A DNA stretch of 64,000 nt from Luidia sarsii. Its lineage: Eukaryota > Echinodermata > Asteroidea > Paxillosida > Luidiidae. The stretch's first letter is position 1, and the number at the start of each line of letters is the position of its first letter. The position numbers were made by a program, and so were the translations under genes. Shown here one piece after another: positions 20,502 to 31,500 of this stretch. The DNA lies in NCBI GenBank assembly GCA_949987565.1, contig OX465115.1, forward strand, positions 3,940,004 to 4,004,003. The letters are read 5' to 3'. Under the pieces are notes generated by a model. That model made no database searches and was not told the DNA's origin. It was given only the letters and a program-made list of their open reading frames with translations.

Positions 20502-23500
20502 ATGCGTTTCTCGTTGACGCTACTCTCGTGTTTCTTCGTCATTGAAATCGGTAAGTTTAGGCTGAGGCCTAGTACTAGTACTCACTACTAGTACTACTAG
20601 TACTTTAGTATTACTACTATTACTAATAGTAGTAATACTAAGTAGTAGGCATTATAGCCTAAAGCAGTAAAGGCATTATTAATAATGATTGTGTCTCACA
20701 CATACTGATCCATACTGTAATATGGAACGAGAACTAGAAACACTAGTAGTAGTACTAGTAGTAGTACTAGAATTACTCATCATTAGTACTAGTACTATAA
20801 AAGTATTGCACCAAGCGAATCATATTTCTTACAATCTGCTAAGCTACGAAAGTTATAGGCCTATCCCAAACTACTGTTTTAAAACTGCCTTCTTCATTAT
20901 TCACACAATAATATCATTTTTCTACCTTTCACGAAGTTATAATTATACTTGTTTGTTGAGACTTGCATTATATACTTAGGCCCTAATGAATTGGTTAACT
21001 CATCCGCGCAGAACAATTTGTACATTTTGTGTCAGCTTAGACATTGTACGTCGAACAGCTACCTTCGTGTTCACCTTGTCGACCGAATGTGGAGAAAACT
21101 TGCCTTCCAACCTTCAACACGCGATATTTTCTGAACACTTTTTTTTTTCAACTTGCAAACATGAGTGCTACTTCGTGGTGACGCTGACGAATTTGATGGT
21201 TTTGGTTATTATTTTGTCAGTAAGGCAGTTTGTGACAATTTTGGATCACTCAGAGGTTATTTGAGATTGGACAAGGGTTCGAATAGACTATTGTTGAAGG
21301 GAATTATTGGGTAAGACGAAACTATAATAATTATTGGGTGCAGAACTATACGCCTAATATATTATTTTACGTGGTCAAATCTTGTCAAGTAGTACACGTA
21401 ACTTTGACTTGCGCTAATGGGTCTACTCTCTAAATGCAAAAGCGTGAATAACCCACTCGCACAAAGAGTGACATTTCACTCAAGGAAAGCCAAAACCACT
21501 CATAAAAACCACTGCAAGCTATGTGAAAACCGCTAAGAATGGAGTAAAACGGCACTCTAGAGAGGATCAGCCTGGGGTGGATTTCACAAAGCCTTACGAT
21601 GTATCGTAACTAACTCAACTTACGATGGATAACCCACCATAATTTGTGATAGGCCGTATGGTTTCTGTGCATCGCTCATCGTCTTGCGATTGATCGTAAG
21701 TTACGACGAGTTTGGTGAAATCGACACCAGGAGTGGTCCTCCATAATTATTGTGGCCCCTTACAAGAGTGGGTTTTCACTCCACTGTGAGCGGTTTTCAC
21801 ATCTTTTAAAGTGTTTTTCATTCTTTTTGAGCAGTTTATTAAGATGAGAAGCGGTTGTTCACTCCTTGAGATAGTGAATTGTTCACTCTTTTGCATTTTA
21901 GAGAGTGAGGCCTACAGAACGATTACCCAACCAATGCTGACCGATTAACAATGTACTGATTTCTTTTGCGTGCACCGCACAAAGCCACCGTGTCCGGTCG
22001 GGACTCGTGGGGCAAGTGGTCGGCGTGGGACCAGTGCGACGTGACCTGCGGCGGCGGGGGAGTGCGGGCCAGACTGCGGGAGTGCCGGGCGCCGGGCGGC
22101 GGCAGCGGCTACAGCTGCACGGCCGGCGAGCCGCTGGATTTCACCCCGTGCGGAGAGCAGCCGTGCTCGGGCGGCGGGGCAGGCAAGAATAACGTCCATC
22201 CCATCCCGTTCTAGTTTTCGTCTAGATACCAGCAACAAAGCATGGTCGGACCGTTGGGCGGGTAGTTGCGGGAGAAATCAGTGCAGATTCCCTCGGGTAT
22301 ATATCCGGATGGCAAACGTCACGGTGGTGGTGCGCGCATGCAGCTATAGCGGCGCGCTGTGCACGTCATCAGTGTTATACTTGCCGCTTGCCGTATCGAG
22401 CTAGACCCTGTGTTTCGTTTCTGAACTCAACCGGAGTTTTGGAGAAAGAAAAAAAAAATCACGAAGTTACGTGCTTCGCCATGGATCTGTGCGATAAGAA
22501 TACGGCCAGTTTGTCATCCATACCCACGAAGCTTTGCGATGATTTGCAAAAAGGTTTATTTGGTGGTCTAATTTGGGTTTAGGATTTTTCCCCAGACACT
22601 TACGGTGAGAATATTAGCTCATACACAACATTGGTAAGATTGAAAACAAATGTTTACAGATTTACATGAAACATACAATTTGAAGATGGTTATAGTAGAA
22701 ACCTCGCACTAACATCTGTCTATTATTATGGTGTAATTCTGGAGACAAAAGTAAAGAAATAGTTGATGTCTCACCCCGAGATCTAAACGATTTTTCGGAA
22801 CAATGCGTTGAATGCTGCATTTTCGCGAAACAACTAAAGCGGCTTTCACTATTTTTCTCGAGACTCGGTTGCCAGATTGAGCTGAAATGTTCACAGGTGT
22901 GCTATTTCATGCATAATGTTCCATCAGACAACGTATGGATGCTATTCTTTGACCTCGACTAATCTTGCCTCGCTGCAAAAATCCCCTTTTTCAAAAACCC
23001 GAGAGCACTTTGATCTCATTATGATCCTGGCCTAGACGAAACTACTTCATGTACCCACTATGGATCATATCATAACAATAAAAGAACACAGTGAGGGATT
23101 TTGAACACACATTTTGGCCTCACGAGTCCACAGAATGGGCGTGAATGTAATAACACTACAGCAGTATAGGCCTATCACTATTCAACTATCCTATCCACAA
23201 GCACACACTTTGTAATGAGATTCTACGAAAATACCGGTACCTGTGCCAACAAAACTCACCCAACATTCCAGGAAAGTCGTCTTCTCCGTTTCCACAATCT
23301 GCTGGAAGTTGCAGGGACGTCGGCAGAGCTTTGAATGTTGAAGACAAGCCCGGTGCTAGACGACGCGCGCCGTGCACATGTCGGGAGAGAGGCCGCCGCC
23401 ATGTTTTAATTCCACTGTTGTGATGACGTACGTCGTGACGTTGCGTGACGCGGGCCGCGATCTCAGTGGCTAGAAGTCAGCGCTTGGCATTCTGTCTACA

Positions 23501-24766
23501 ATAGAGGGCGTCCTTCACGACCGTGCCGGCTCTCTTTTATTCGGGTGTTCTCGTGCCCGACAAACGGCGACGAAAGTGCGATTTAAGATCGACAGAGTAA
23601 CGAAAACAGCAGCAGCAGCAACATCAACAGCAACAACAGCACACGGTGCTTCGATAAGCTTCTACACAAGCCAGCAGGCCCGGCTGACTGTGACGTCATC
23701 ACCTTTCCCCTAAATTACCGTAATCTTATAATGGGACTTTTATTGCAACGAAAAACTCATTATTAACTGATTAAAATTGTTGATAAAAGGCATCGGGTAT
23801 GAAAAAAAAATCAGTAGAATATCCAATTTACATTATTTCTGCATAACGTTGTCCGTTACAGCACCAAATCCTTACGGCTACGACACGCAGAATGCGCCCC
23901 AGCGGCAACCTGCCGGCCAGGGACGACCACAGAAGCCGCCGAGCCAGCCAAAGCCGAACCCGTACGGCTACGACACGCAGAACGCGCCCCAACGTCAACC
24001 CGCCGGCCAGGGACAACCGCAGAAGCCGCCCAGCCAGCCAAAGCCGAATCCGTACGGCTACGACACGCAGAACGCGCCCCAACGTCAACCCGGCGGCCAG
24101 GGACGACCGCAGAAGCCGCCCAGCCAGCCAAAGCCGAATCCGTACGGCTACGACACGCAGAATGCGCCCCAACGGCAACCCGCCGGCCAGGGACGACCGC
24201 AGAAGCCGCCCAGCCAGCCAAAGCCGAACCCGTACGGCTACGACACGCAGAACGCGCCCCAACGTCAACCAGCCGGCCAGGGACGACCGCAGAAGCCGCC
24301 CAGCCAGCCAAAGCCGAACCCGTACGGCTACGACACGCAGAATGCGCCCCAACGTAGACCTGGTGGTGGCCATCAGGGACGACCGCAGCCCCCGCCGCCC
24401 GCTCCACCGGGCAATCGCGCCCCGCCGCCACGGCAGCCGCCACCACCACCACCGCCCGGCGGCCCGCCGGCAGCGGGCGACCCGGCCTACCGTCCGCGGC
24501 CAGCTGGTCGCCGTCCCGCCGCGCCCGGCCCGCGCCCGGACCAGGCGGGGCCGGGGCCGCCCGGCCTGCCGTCCGGTCTGCTCGACTTCACGGAACCCAT
24601 CGGGTTCGACGAGCCGGACACGGACTTCGACAACGAGTTCCCTCTGCAAGACGAACCGTCCTCTGCTGCTGCTGACCCCGTGAAGACCAGCTTTTACGAT
24701 CCCATCTCCGCGTGCACTCTGTTAATCCCTGCGTTCACACTGGTACTGACGTCGTCACTGTGCTGA
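20502..24766 (+). CDS. Secreted or GPI-anchored TSP1 protein with PYGYDTQ repeats, 3 exons
   Basis: Exons: 20502-20550, 21985-22182, 23862-24766, giving 1152 nt and 383 residues. Exon 1 encodes a signal peptide (MRFSLTLLSCFFVIEI). Exon 2 is one TSP1 module: WGKWSAWDQC (stacked tryptophans), CDVTCGGGG and six cysteines. Exon 3 carries five complete and one partial 30-residue repeats (PNPYGYDTQNAPQRQP + AGQGRPQKPPSQPK), a proline-rich stalk, an acidic patch (DEPDTDFDNEF) and a hydrophobic C-terminus ACTLLIPAFTLVLTSSLC that fits a GPI-attachment signal. All introns are phase 1. Intron 2 uses a GC donor (CAG then GCAAGA) and a normal AG acceptor; the frame works only with it. The downstream gene shares the TSP1 and PYG motifs. 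I do not recognise the orthologue; function in adhesion or matrix contact is inference. Confidence 0.8.
20560..20790. repeat. Palindromic ACTAGT/AGTACT microsatellite
   Basis: Intron 1 begins with runs of TAGTACTAGTAC, TACTACTATTACTAATAG and TAGTAGTAC that are largely self-complementary between 20570-20650 and again at 20735-20800. Confidence 0.75.
21422..21910. mobile_element. Foldback element with a CGTAAG MITE nested inside
   Basis: ACTCTCTAAATGCAAAAG at 21426-21443 is inverted against CTTTTGCATTTTAGAGAGT at 21888-21906. Inner blocks also match inverted: CACTC(G/T)...GTGAAAACCGC against GCGGTTTTCAC. Between the arms lies a CGTAAG hairpin MITE (21588-21726) bounded by TTTCACAAAG and TTTGGTGAAATC. 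It lies in intron 1 of the TSP1/PYG gene. Confidence 0.75.
21588..21726. mobile_element. CGTAAG hairpin MITE (nested copy)
   Basis: It has the same internal order as the copies at 12700-12995: CCTTACGATGTATCGTAA, CAACTTACGATGGATAACCC, GGCCGTATGGTTTCTGTGCA, ATCGTCTTGCGATTGATCG, AAGTTACGACGAGTTTGGTG. It can fold on itself through repeated CGTAA/TTACG words. Confidence 0.8.
22616..22965 (+). mobile_element. TTAA-type MITE (family A), degraded copy
   Basis: The copy is collinear with 56076-56381 from ACACAACATTGGTAAGAT to GACAACGTATGGATGCTATT. The terminal AGCCCC words are lost at both ends. It lies in intron 2 of the TSP1/PYG gene. Confidence 0.75.
22966..23861. other. Rest of intron 2, no gene seen
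   Basis: No coding segment is recognised. A CpG-rich, CAG/CAA-rich patch at 23440-23660 (AGCAGCAGCAGCAACATCAA) might be an alternative promoter or first exon, but no convincing ORF or donor was found. Confidence 0.45.
23866..24385 (+). repeat. In-frame 90-bp coding minisatellite
   Basis: TACGGCTACGACACGCAGAA recurs every 90 bp (about 23872, 23962, 24052, 24142, 24232, 24322). The unit length is a multiple of three, so every copy keeps the frame; differences between units are mostly synonymous (CAGCGGCAA versus CAACGTCAA, AACCCG versus AATCCG) with rare replacements (A to G, R to Q). Confidence 0.93.
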
Positions 24767-24913
24767 GCTGAATCTATATTCATTTGCCGTGGACAGTGTT
24801 GGACTTGTTTGATTAAAACCGACATTTTGACCAGTGTCCGTCAAAATACAAAATGGTGACAATCATTATTGATAAAAAAAACTCAACTCCATGGTGGATT
24901 GTCTTTTTAGGCC

Positions 24914-24919
24914 AATAAA
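24914..24919 (+). terminator. Polyadenylation signal of the TSP1/PYG gene
   Basis: AATAAA lies 148 bp after the stop codon in an AT-rich 3' flank. Confidence 0.5.
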
Positions 24920-24954
24920 GTCCATGGATCAACAAACACATAACCTCAAGCAGG

Positions 24955-25110
24955 ACCAATCATTATTGGACAAAGCATTTTGTCCAAATATTCATTCTTT
25001 GAACAAATGAATTTGTATCTGTTTTGTCCTAGTCACTGTGCCTTTGAGAAAGGTCCCGCTAGGATCGAAACGTCAGGCTCACTAAATTTTGACAAATAAA
25101 TAAATGAATT
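24955..25110 (+). repeat. Family F fragment with hammerhead-like hairpin core
   Basis: It contains TCACTGTGCCTTTGAGAAAG, GTCCCGCTAGGATCGAAACG, TCAGGCTCACTAAATTTTGA. It matches the two direct copies at 40691 and 40964 and carries the best-preserved GATCGAAACGTC. Confidence 0.7.
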
Positions 25111-25594
25111 TCGTTAGCCTAACGAACTGCTGAGTTTGTACCTCCGAATTGGCTGCATTATTATGATTAAACAAATTTGCAAAGTTGACTGCCAATAAAG
25201 GTACCATAATCAACTGCACAAAACAAGTACACGTTTTCTGTTTAATTGGGCTCTTTTAATATCCCCCCCCCTCCCCCGACCCGGCTTCGCGTTCGCGTGA
25301 TTGAGCAGCGAGCGTTGGGCGCCACGCGCCCAAGTCAGCGCGCCGCGCGCGCCTCCGGGTAGCTTTGAATTATTTTTTGAACATCGCTGTAGCGCGAACA
25401 ATGCCGCCCGCAAAGTGCTAGCACGATTGTGTCAGATGATAAATCTCAGCCCGGAATGGCAAAATCCTCAATGGCAAACTCTTGCTGGGGTCTGTGCACG
25501 TAACATCCACGCTGGAAACGAACAATAAATTCGGTCGAGTACTTGCACTGGTCTCAGTTCCTTGCCTCAAAATGGTCAGTCTCTCAGTCTCAAG

Positions 25595-28500
25595 ATGACT
25601 TCCCGAAGTGCTCATTGGCATTGGATGCTGCTGCTGATGGTTACAATAGCCGAGAGTATACAACTAGTACAAGGACAAGGTAAGGCTGAGAAGTGATTTG
25701 GTGAGATGGATAAAATTACTTCACCCTTTCTTTTTCCATAATATTTTATTATGTACTGTTTATGTCATCCAATAAGTTTAATAAGTAAGACTAGTAAGAG
25801 CGCTGGTGCGTGAAACCAGAGGTCTGGGTTCAAATCACTTGGCTGACCATTGATTTCTTGGTTTCCTTGCAGAGCCGATTCCGGTGCGTCATGAGTACGA
25901 GCCTTACGGCCCGAGGCAAGATCTTCAACCGGGTAAATTTGAGTTTGGGAACTTTACAAAATGCAATGGATCCTTTACGAAGGTCATTGGAGGGTCGAAA
26001 TGGGTTATGGGATGTGCTGGGGTGGCGGCGATGCCTGTTGATGACAGGACCACTTGGGAGGAGAATGCAAAGGGCAGGGAGCACTGTTCAGATCCCAACT
26101 GAAAGCATGCAGCCTCTGTCCGCATAGACAATAAACATCGGCAAGGCCGCCTACACAAGCAGGGAGTTACAGAAGGCACAACGCCCCCTCGCCTAGCTAG
26201 CTCTGCGGTCAACTGCCCTCACTGTGGCAAGCTCTGAAGGGGACGGGTGGGCCGGTATCCTTCGTATGAAGCACCCTCCATGACTTCACCCCGGCTCCAC
26301 CAAATTTCCTTCGTCGGACCCGACGGGTAGCCATCATCATCCAAATTTCTGGCCATGACCAAAGCATGGTACATGTGTGTTATTTTCCCTAAAGGGCAGA
26401 AACCTCCCCTTCTCTTTCTGTCTCTTCCTCTTTCCCTCTCTTTTCTCTGATATCCCCTCCCCCCTTCTTCCTCTCCCAGCCGTGCCGGCGGACGGGGGCT
26501 GGGGCCAGTGGAGCGAGTGGCAGGTCTGCTCGGTGACCTGCGGTCGCGGGGTCAGAGTTCGCGACCGGCGCTGCGACCGGCCGCCCCCCGGCGCCCACGG
26601 TGGCCATCCCTGCTTCGGCCAGAGAGTGGCGAGCGAGTCGTGTCAGGCCGCGCAGCAATGCCAAGCCCAAGGTACGCTTGCTTGGACAGCGACCAGAGAA
26701 CAACTTGAAGTACCCACAGTAGCCCCGAGAAAAATGTAAATCAAATCTGAGTCTGCTCTACAAATACTTCCATGGAAGGTGTTCCTCTGGTCTGGCCGAC
26801 TTGGTCCCCCAGTCAGGACATTTTAAGCGAGCAACCAGGCTGTTTGCCTCCTCTCACCCAATTTTTCAGGTGAAACTTCAATTCAAGCGCAGACGGTTAT
26901 GGCGAGTCGTACGGCGGTGCTGAGCTGTTTCGCTGGCTCGTATATGCAGCGGCACCCGACTGCCACAGTAGCCTGGTACCGCAACGCAGTTAAATCACTT
27001 CGGTGACCATTAATCTCTTCTTTCTTTTGTTTCCTTAATACAGAGCCGATACCTATGGTGGCGCAGAAGGGACATTGCAAATCGCAAATATCTGCAAAGA
27101 TATTTGCAATTCGCATATTTTGTCGCAAATATTTGCGCAAATATTTGCGACCAAATGTGCAATTCGCAAATTTTGTCGCAAATATTTGCGCACATATTTG
27201 CAAATCGCAAATTTTGTCGCAAATATGTGCGCATATATTTGCGACAAAATCTGCGAATTGCACATTTTGTCGCAAATATGTGCGCAAATATTTGCGACAA
27301 AATCTGCAATTCGCAGATTTTGTCGCAAATTTTTTTCAAAGAAGCTAGGGGGCCCAAACCAGTAGTGCTGTAGTGTCGAGATATACATGTATATAGTTCG
27401 TAGTGTCGCATGACTCACTGTGCGGTGCCTTGGTCAAAGGTCGCGTAGTGCGCTGTGGCCACCCCCCCCCTACAAGGTTACAGCACAACGTGAAATGGGC
27501 CTGACACTGTGACTATAATACCGAGTCTCACGGTGTCACGGAACATACACAGCCCTGTTCTTCAATCTCCGTAAATTATACCTTTCCATTCGTTTACAAA
27601 GTAAGAAAACTTCAAAAATCCGTTCGTGACTGTCAACAATACTCCATACTCCAAGTCCCATCGTTGAGCCGGGTCTCACCTCTTCTTCCTTCATGGTCTA
27701 ACACTGTGTGTAGTGATCATCAGCGGTTTCTTATTTTTGTGGCCCTCTAGCTTCTTTGAAAAAAATTTGCGACAAAATCTGCGAATTGCAGATTTTGTCG
27801 CAAATATTTGCGCACATATTTGCGACAAAATGTGCAATTCGCAGATTTTGTCGCAAATATATGCGCACATATTTGCGACAAAATTTGCGATTTGCAAATA
27901 TGTGCGCAAATATTTGCGACAAAATTTGCGAATTGCACATTTTGTCGCAAATATTTGCGCACATATTTGCGACAAAATGTGCGAATTGCAAATATCTTTG
28001 CAGATATTTGCGATTTGCGATGTCCCTTCTGCGCCACCATAGATACCGGCTCGTCCCGCGTACGAGTCTTACAGCCCAAGGCAAGAATTTCAACCGGGTA
28101 AATTTTACTTTGGCAACTGATGCAATGGATCCTTTTTACGAGGGCAGCCATCTTGTGTTAACCGCCATTCAGAGCGGCGTTAACCAAAGCGAGGCTGTGA
28201 GAGGTATACTTTGGTGAACGTGTCCGAATTCATTGGCTACGGCTTCAAATAACACACGAGTCTATGGAAGCCTCTACTAGTTAGCAACCAGCCAATTCCC
28301 GTAGACTTGTGTGTTAGGCCGTGTCCGAATTCATCGGCTACAGCTTCAAATTCCACACACGTCTATGGAAGCCTCTATAGTTTAGCGGCTGCAGCCAATT
28401 CCCATAGACTTGTATTGAGCCGTTTCCGGATTAATTGGCTACGGCTGCAAATTATACACGAGCCTATGGAAGCCTCTAGTTTAGCGGCTGCAGCCAATTC

Positions 28501-31500
28501 CCATAGACTTGTGTGTTAGGCCGTGTCCCAATTCATCGACTACGGCTGCAAATTACACACGAGTCTAGGGAAGCCTCTAGTTTTAACGGCTGCAGCCGAT
28601 TCCCATAGACTAACACTTGTGTGTTAGTTCTGGCCATGACTTAAGCATGGCATATCTTCGCTACAGGGCAAAACACTCTTTCTCTCTTCCTCTCTTTTCT
28701 CCGATTCTTTTCCCTCTTCCTCTCTCAGCAGTGGACGGGGGCTGGGGCCAGTGGAGCGAGTGGCAGTTCTGCTCGGTGACCTGCGGTCGCGGGGTCAGAG
28801 TTCGCGACCGGCGCTGCGACCGGCCGCCCCCCGGTGCCCACGGTGGCCAGCCCTGCTTCGGCCAGAGAGTGGCGAGCGAGTCGTGTCAGGCCGCGAAGCA
28901 ATGCCAAGGTACGCTTTCATGGAGAGCCACCAGAAAGTACCCACAGTAGCCCCGAGAAAAATGTAAACCAAATCTGAGTCTGCTCTACAAATACTTCCAT
29001 GGAAGGTGTTCCCCTGGTCTGGCCGACTTGGTCCCTCCAGTTAGGACATTTTAAGCGAGCAACCAGGCTGTTTGCCTCCTCTCAACCGTACACTCTATCT
29101 ATCCCAATGTGTAGAACAAAGAGGTATCAGGCTAGAGCAGCTTCTTGCCACGTTCTGCTTCTCTCTGGAATTCATTTCCTAATTCGTGTTTCCCACATGC
29201 CTATGATCTTGCCCTTTTTAAAAGAGGAATGTCAATCCTATATCTCCAGCCTTCCCGATTTCTTCCCTATCCCCTTTCCTTAGTCCTTAACCTTGAGTGG
29301 CTTTATATAGCCTTGTTTCGGGCAAATCTGCATAAGTAGAAAAAAAAGTCCGCCCAGGCACTACCTCGCATAGAGCCACTGAAGTACTAACACTTGCCAA
29401 CCACACAATTGGATTTGGCTCGATAATCATATATCCATATCTTAGTGCGCATGGAAGTTACCGTATGTCTCAGTATGGAAACAGCAAGTGCCACACGGAA
29501 CTGACTATTACAGGCGATCTTGTTCGGAAAACTGAACAAAAACTTTCAGGTGAAACTACAATTCAGGAGCAGACGGTTATGGCAAGTCGTACGGCGGTGC
29601 TGAGCTGCTACGCTGGCTCGTATATGCAGCAGCACCCGACTGCCACAGTAGCCTGGTACCGCAACGACGAACCCGTGGAATTACCTGGTAAGGGATGCGG
29701 TAGGAGTGGTGGGGAGGCTGGGGATTAGGCAGGGCAGGTGGAGGCAGGGCCGGCAGATGGGGTTGGGCGAGTTGGGGCAGGGCAGGTTGAGGCAAGGGTG
29801 GGTTGATTGGGATGGGGCAGGGCGACTTGGGGCAGGGTAGGGTGAGTTGGGGCAGGGCAGGCATGGGAGAGGAGTGGGTTGATTGGGGTAGGGTGGTGCG
29901 GGCCAGGGCGGGTTGGGGCAGGGCTGGGTTGATTGGGGCAGGGTGGTGCGGGCCAGGGCGGGTTGGGGCAGGGCTGGGTTGATTGGGGCAGGGCGGTGCA
30001 GTTGGGGCAGGATGGAGCAGGCCAGGGCGGGTTGTGGCTGGGCTGGGTTGATTGGGGCAGGGCGGTGCAGTTAGGGCAGGGTGGTGCAGGCCAGGGCGGG
30101 TTGGGGCAGGGCTGGGTTGATTGGGGCAGGGCAGTGCAGTTAGGGCAGGGTGGTGCAGGCCAGGGCGGGTTGGGGCGGTGCAGTTAGGGCAGAGTGTTGC
30201 AGGCCAGGGCGGGTTGGGGCAGGGGCGGGTTGTGGCTGGGCTGGGTTGATTGGGGCAGGGCGGTGCAGCTAGGGCAGGGTGACTGACTGACTGACTGCAT
30301 TAATTGATTGAGTGACATATCAATGGATTGATTAATTGGTTAATTAATATGCTAGCGGACAATTTGGAACTGGTGAACCTGGCAGACCTTCAGATAGCCT
30401 TTGTAGACAAAAAAGACGAAGGGATCTACGCATGTGCCTTCCAGCAAGATGGCCACCTGGTCTACAATACTGCCATTGTACTCAAAGGTAAGCCTTAGCA
30501 CGCAGGAAAACCGCATTGGCTATGGCTGCAAATGACATGCATGCATGTGGAAGCCGCTTCCTCTATCGTATGAGACCAATTCGCACAGACTTGTTTTGTA
30601 TTTCCAGCTCAAGATAGCAGTGTAGGCCTTCTTCTATAGTGGCTTTTGAAACGCTGAAATGATTTTCATTTTGACATAAAAACATTTTTTTGTTCCATTT
30701 ATTTGGCAGTTAATCTAATTTTGGATCACATTTTGGATGAAGGTAAGAGATAAGTCATTTCATTTGACTTGTTTGTTGACTAATTAATTCATTCATTACA
30801 ATTTGTTTACAACAATTGGCTGTTTGCATCTGAATGAAAGCGGGTGTGTGTGTGATCCCTGGAGATATACAGCAGTTAAATTGCTTCTGACTGGCACCCC
30901 CACCCCGGCAAAGACTAGTAGACAATTAGGGAAGGCCGCCATCTAAGGGCTGGACAGCTCAGATGAAAGTGCACTGGTATGCTAATCCAGAGGCCTTGGG
31001 TTCAAGTCCCGGTCCAGTCAAAGTTGGCAAATTTTCTTAGCCAATTTTTCATTTTCTAAATTCGAATCATTAATAGATAAGTTCTTTAATATGTTTGTTC
31101 ATCCATCAATCCATTCGTTTGTCGGTTCGTCCGTTTCTCCGTCCGTCAATCCATCCACACACTTATGTTCCGTTTCTTTCTCGTAGACAAGATTCATTTG
31201 ATGCACGTGTTGTGGCCCATCTGCCTGCCCGTCCTACTACTAGCTGCTGGACTCTGCTCAATTAGGGGCGAGATTAAGAGGTAACCATTCACCCTAATGT
31301 ACAGATCAATAGGGGCCTACACCTACCGACCCACCAAACACCCGACCGACTAACGAACTGATGGGACGATCGACTGACCGACTGATTGACCAGTCGGCCG
31401 ATTGCCGGACCGAAAGACTGACCGATCAGCCGAATGACCAACCCACTGATTTCTACCATCCGATAACAGGTACAAGAAGAAAGGCATGCCGGCCGAGGTG

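Larger units (their letters stand above)
26990..29690 (+). repeat. Tandem duplication, unit 2 (expanded by insertions)
   Basis: It is the second copy of exon 2, TSP1 exon and Ig exon. It is longer than unit 1 because it gained a 988-bp foldback element (27054-28041), a tandem array (28205-28625) and a LINE fragment (about 29080-29345). Confidence 0.85.

Noticed and set aside
22388..22582. 64-codon ORF after the TSP1 exon
   Set aside because: No domain, no splice signals matching neighbouring phases; lies in an intron.
23828..24683. Long minus-strand and other-frame ORFs (up to 273 codons) over the PYG repeat
   Set aside because: They mirror the 90-bp coding repeat, which stays open in all frames. 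The plus frame has the splice-phase agreement, the composition and the hydrophobic C-terminus.
26128..26376. Possible second LINE tail in the unit 1 intron
   Set aside because: Weak resemblance to a LINE 3' region (ends in CATCATCATCC) but no reverse-transcriptase block could be read; not called.
26883..28217. ORFs rich in ANICAHICDK-like repeats on both strands
   Set aside because: They are the translation of the TTTGCG/CGCAAA words in the foldback transposon, in six frames alike.
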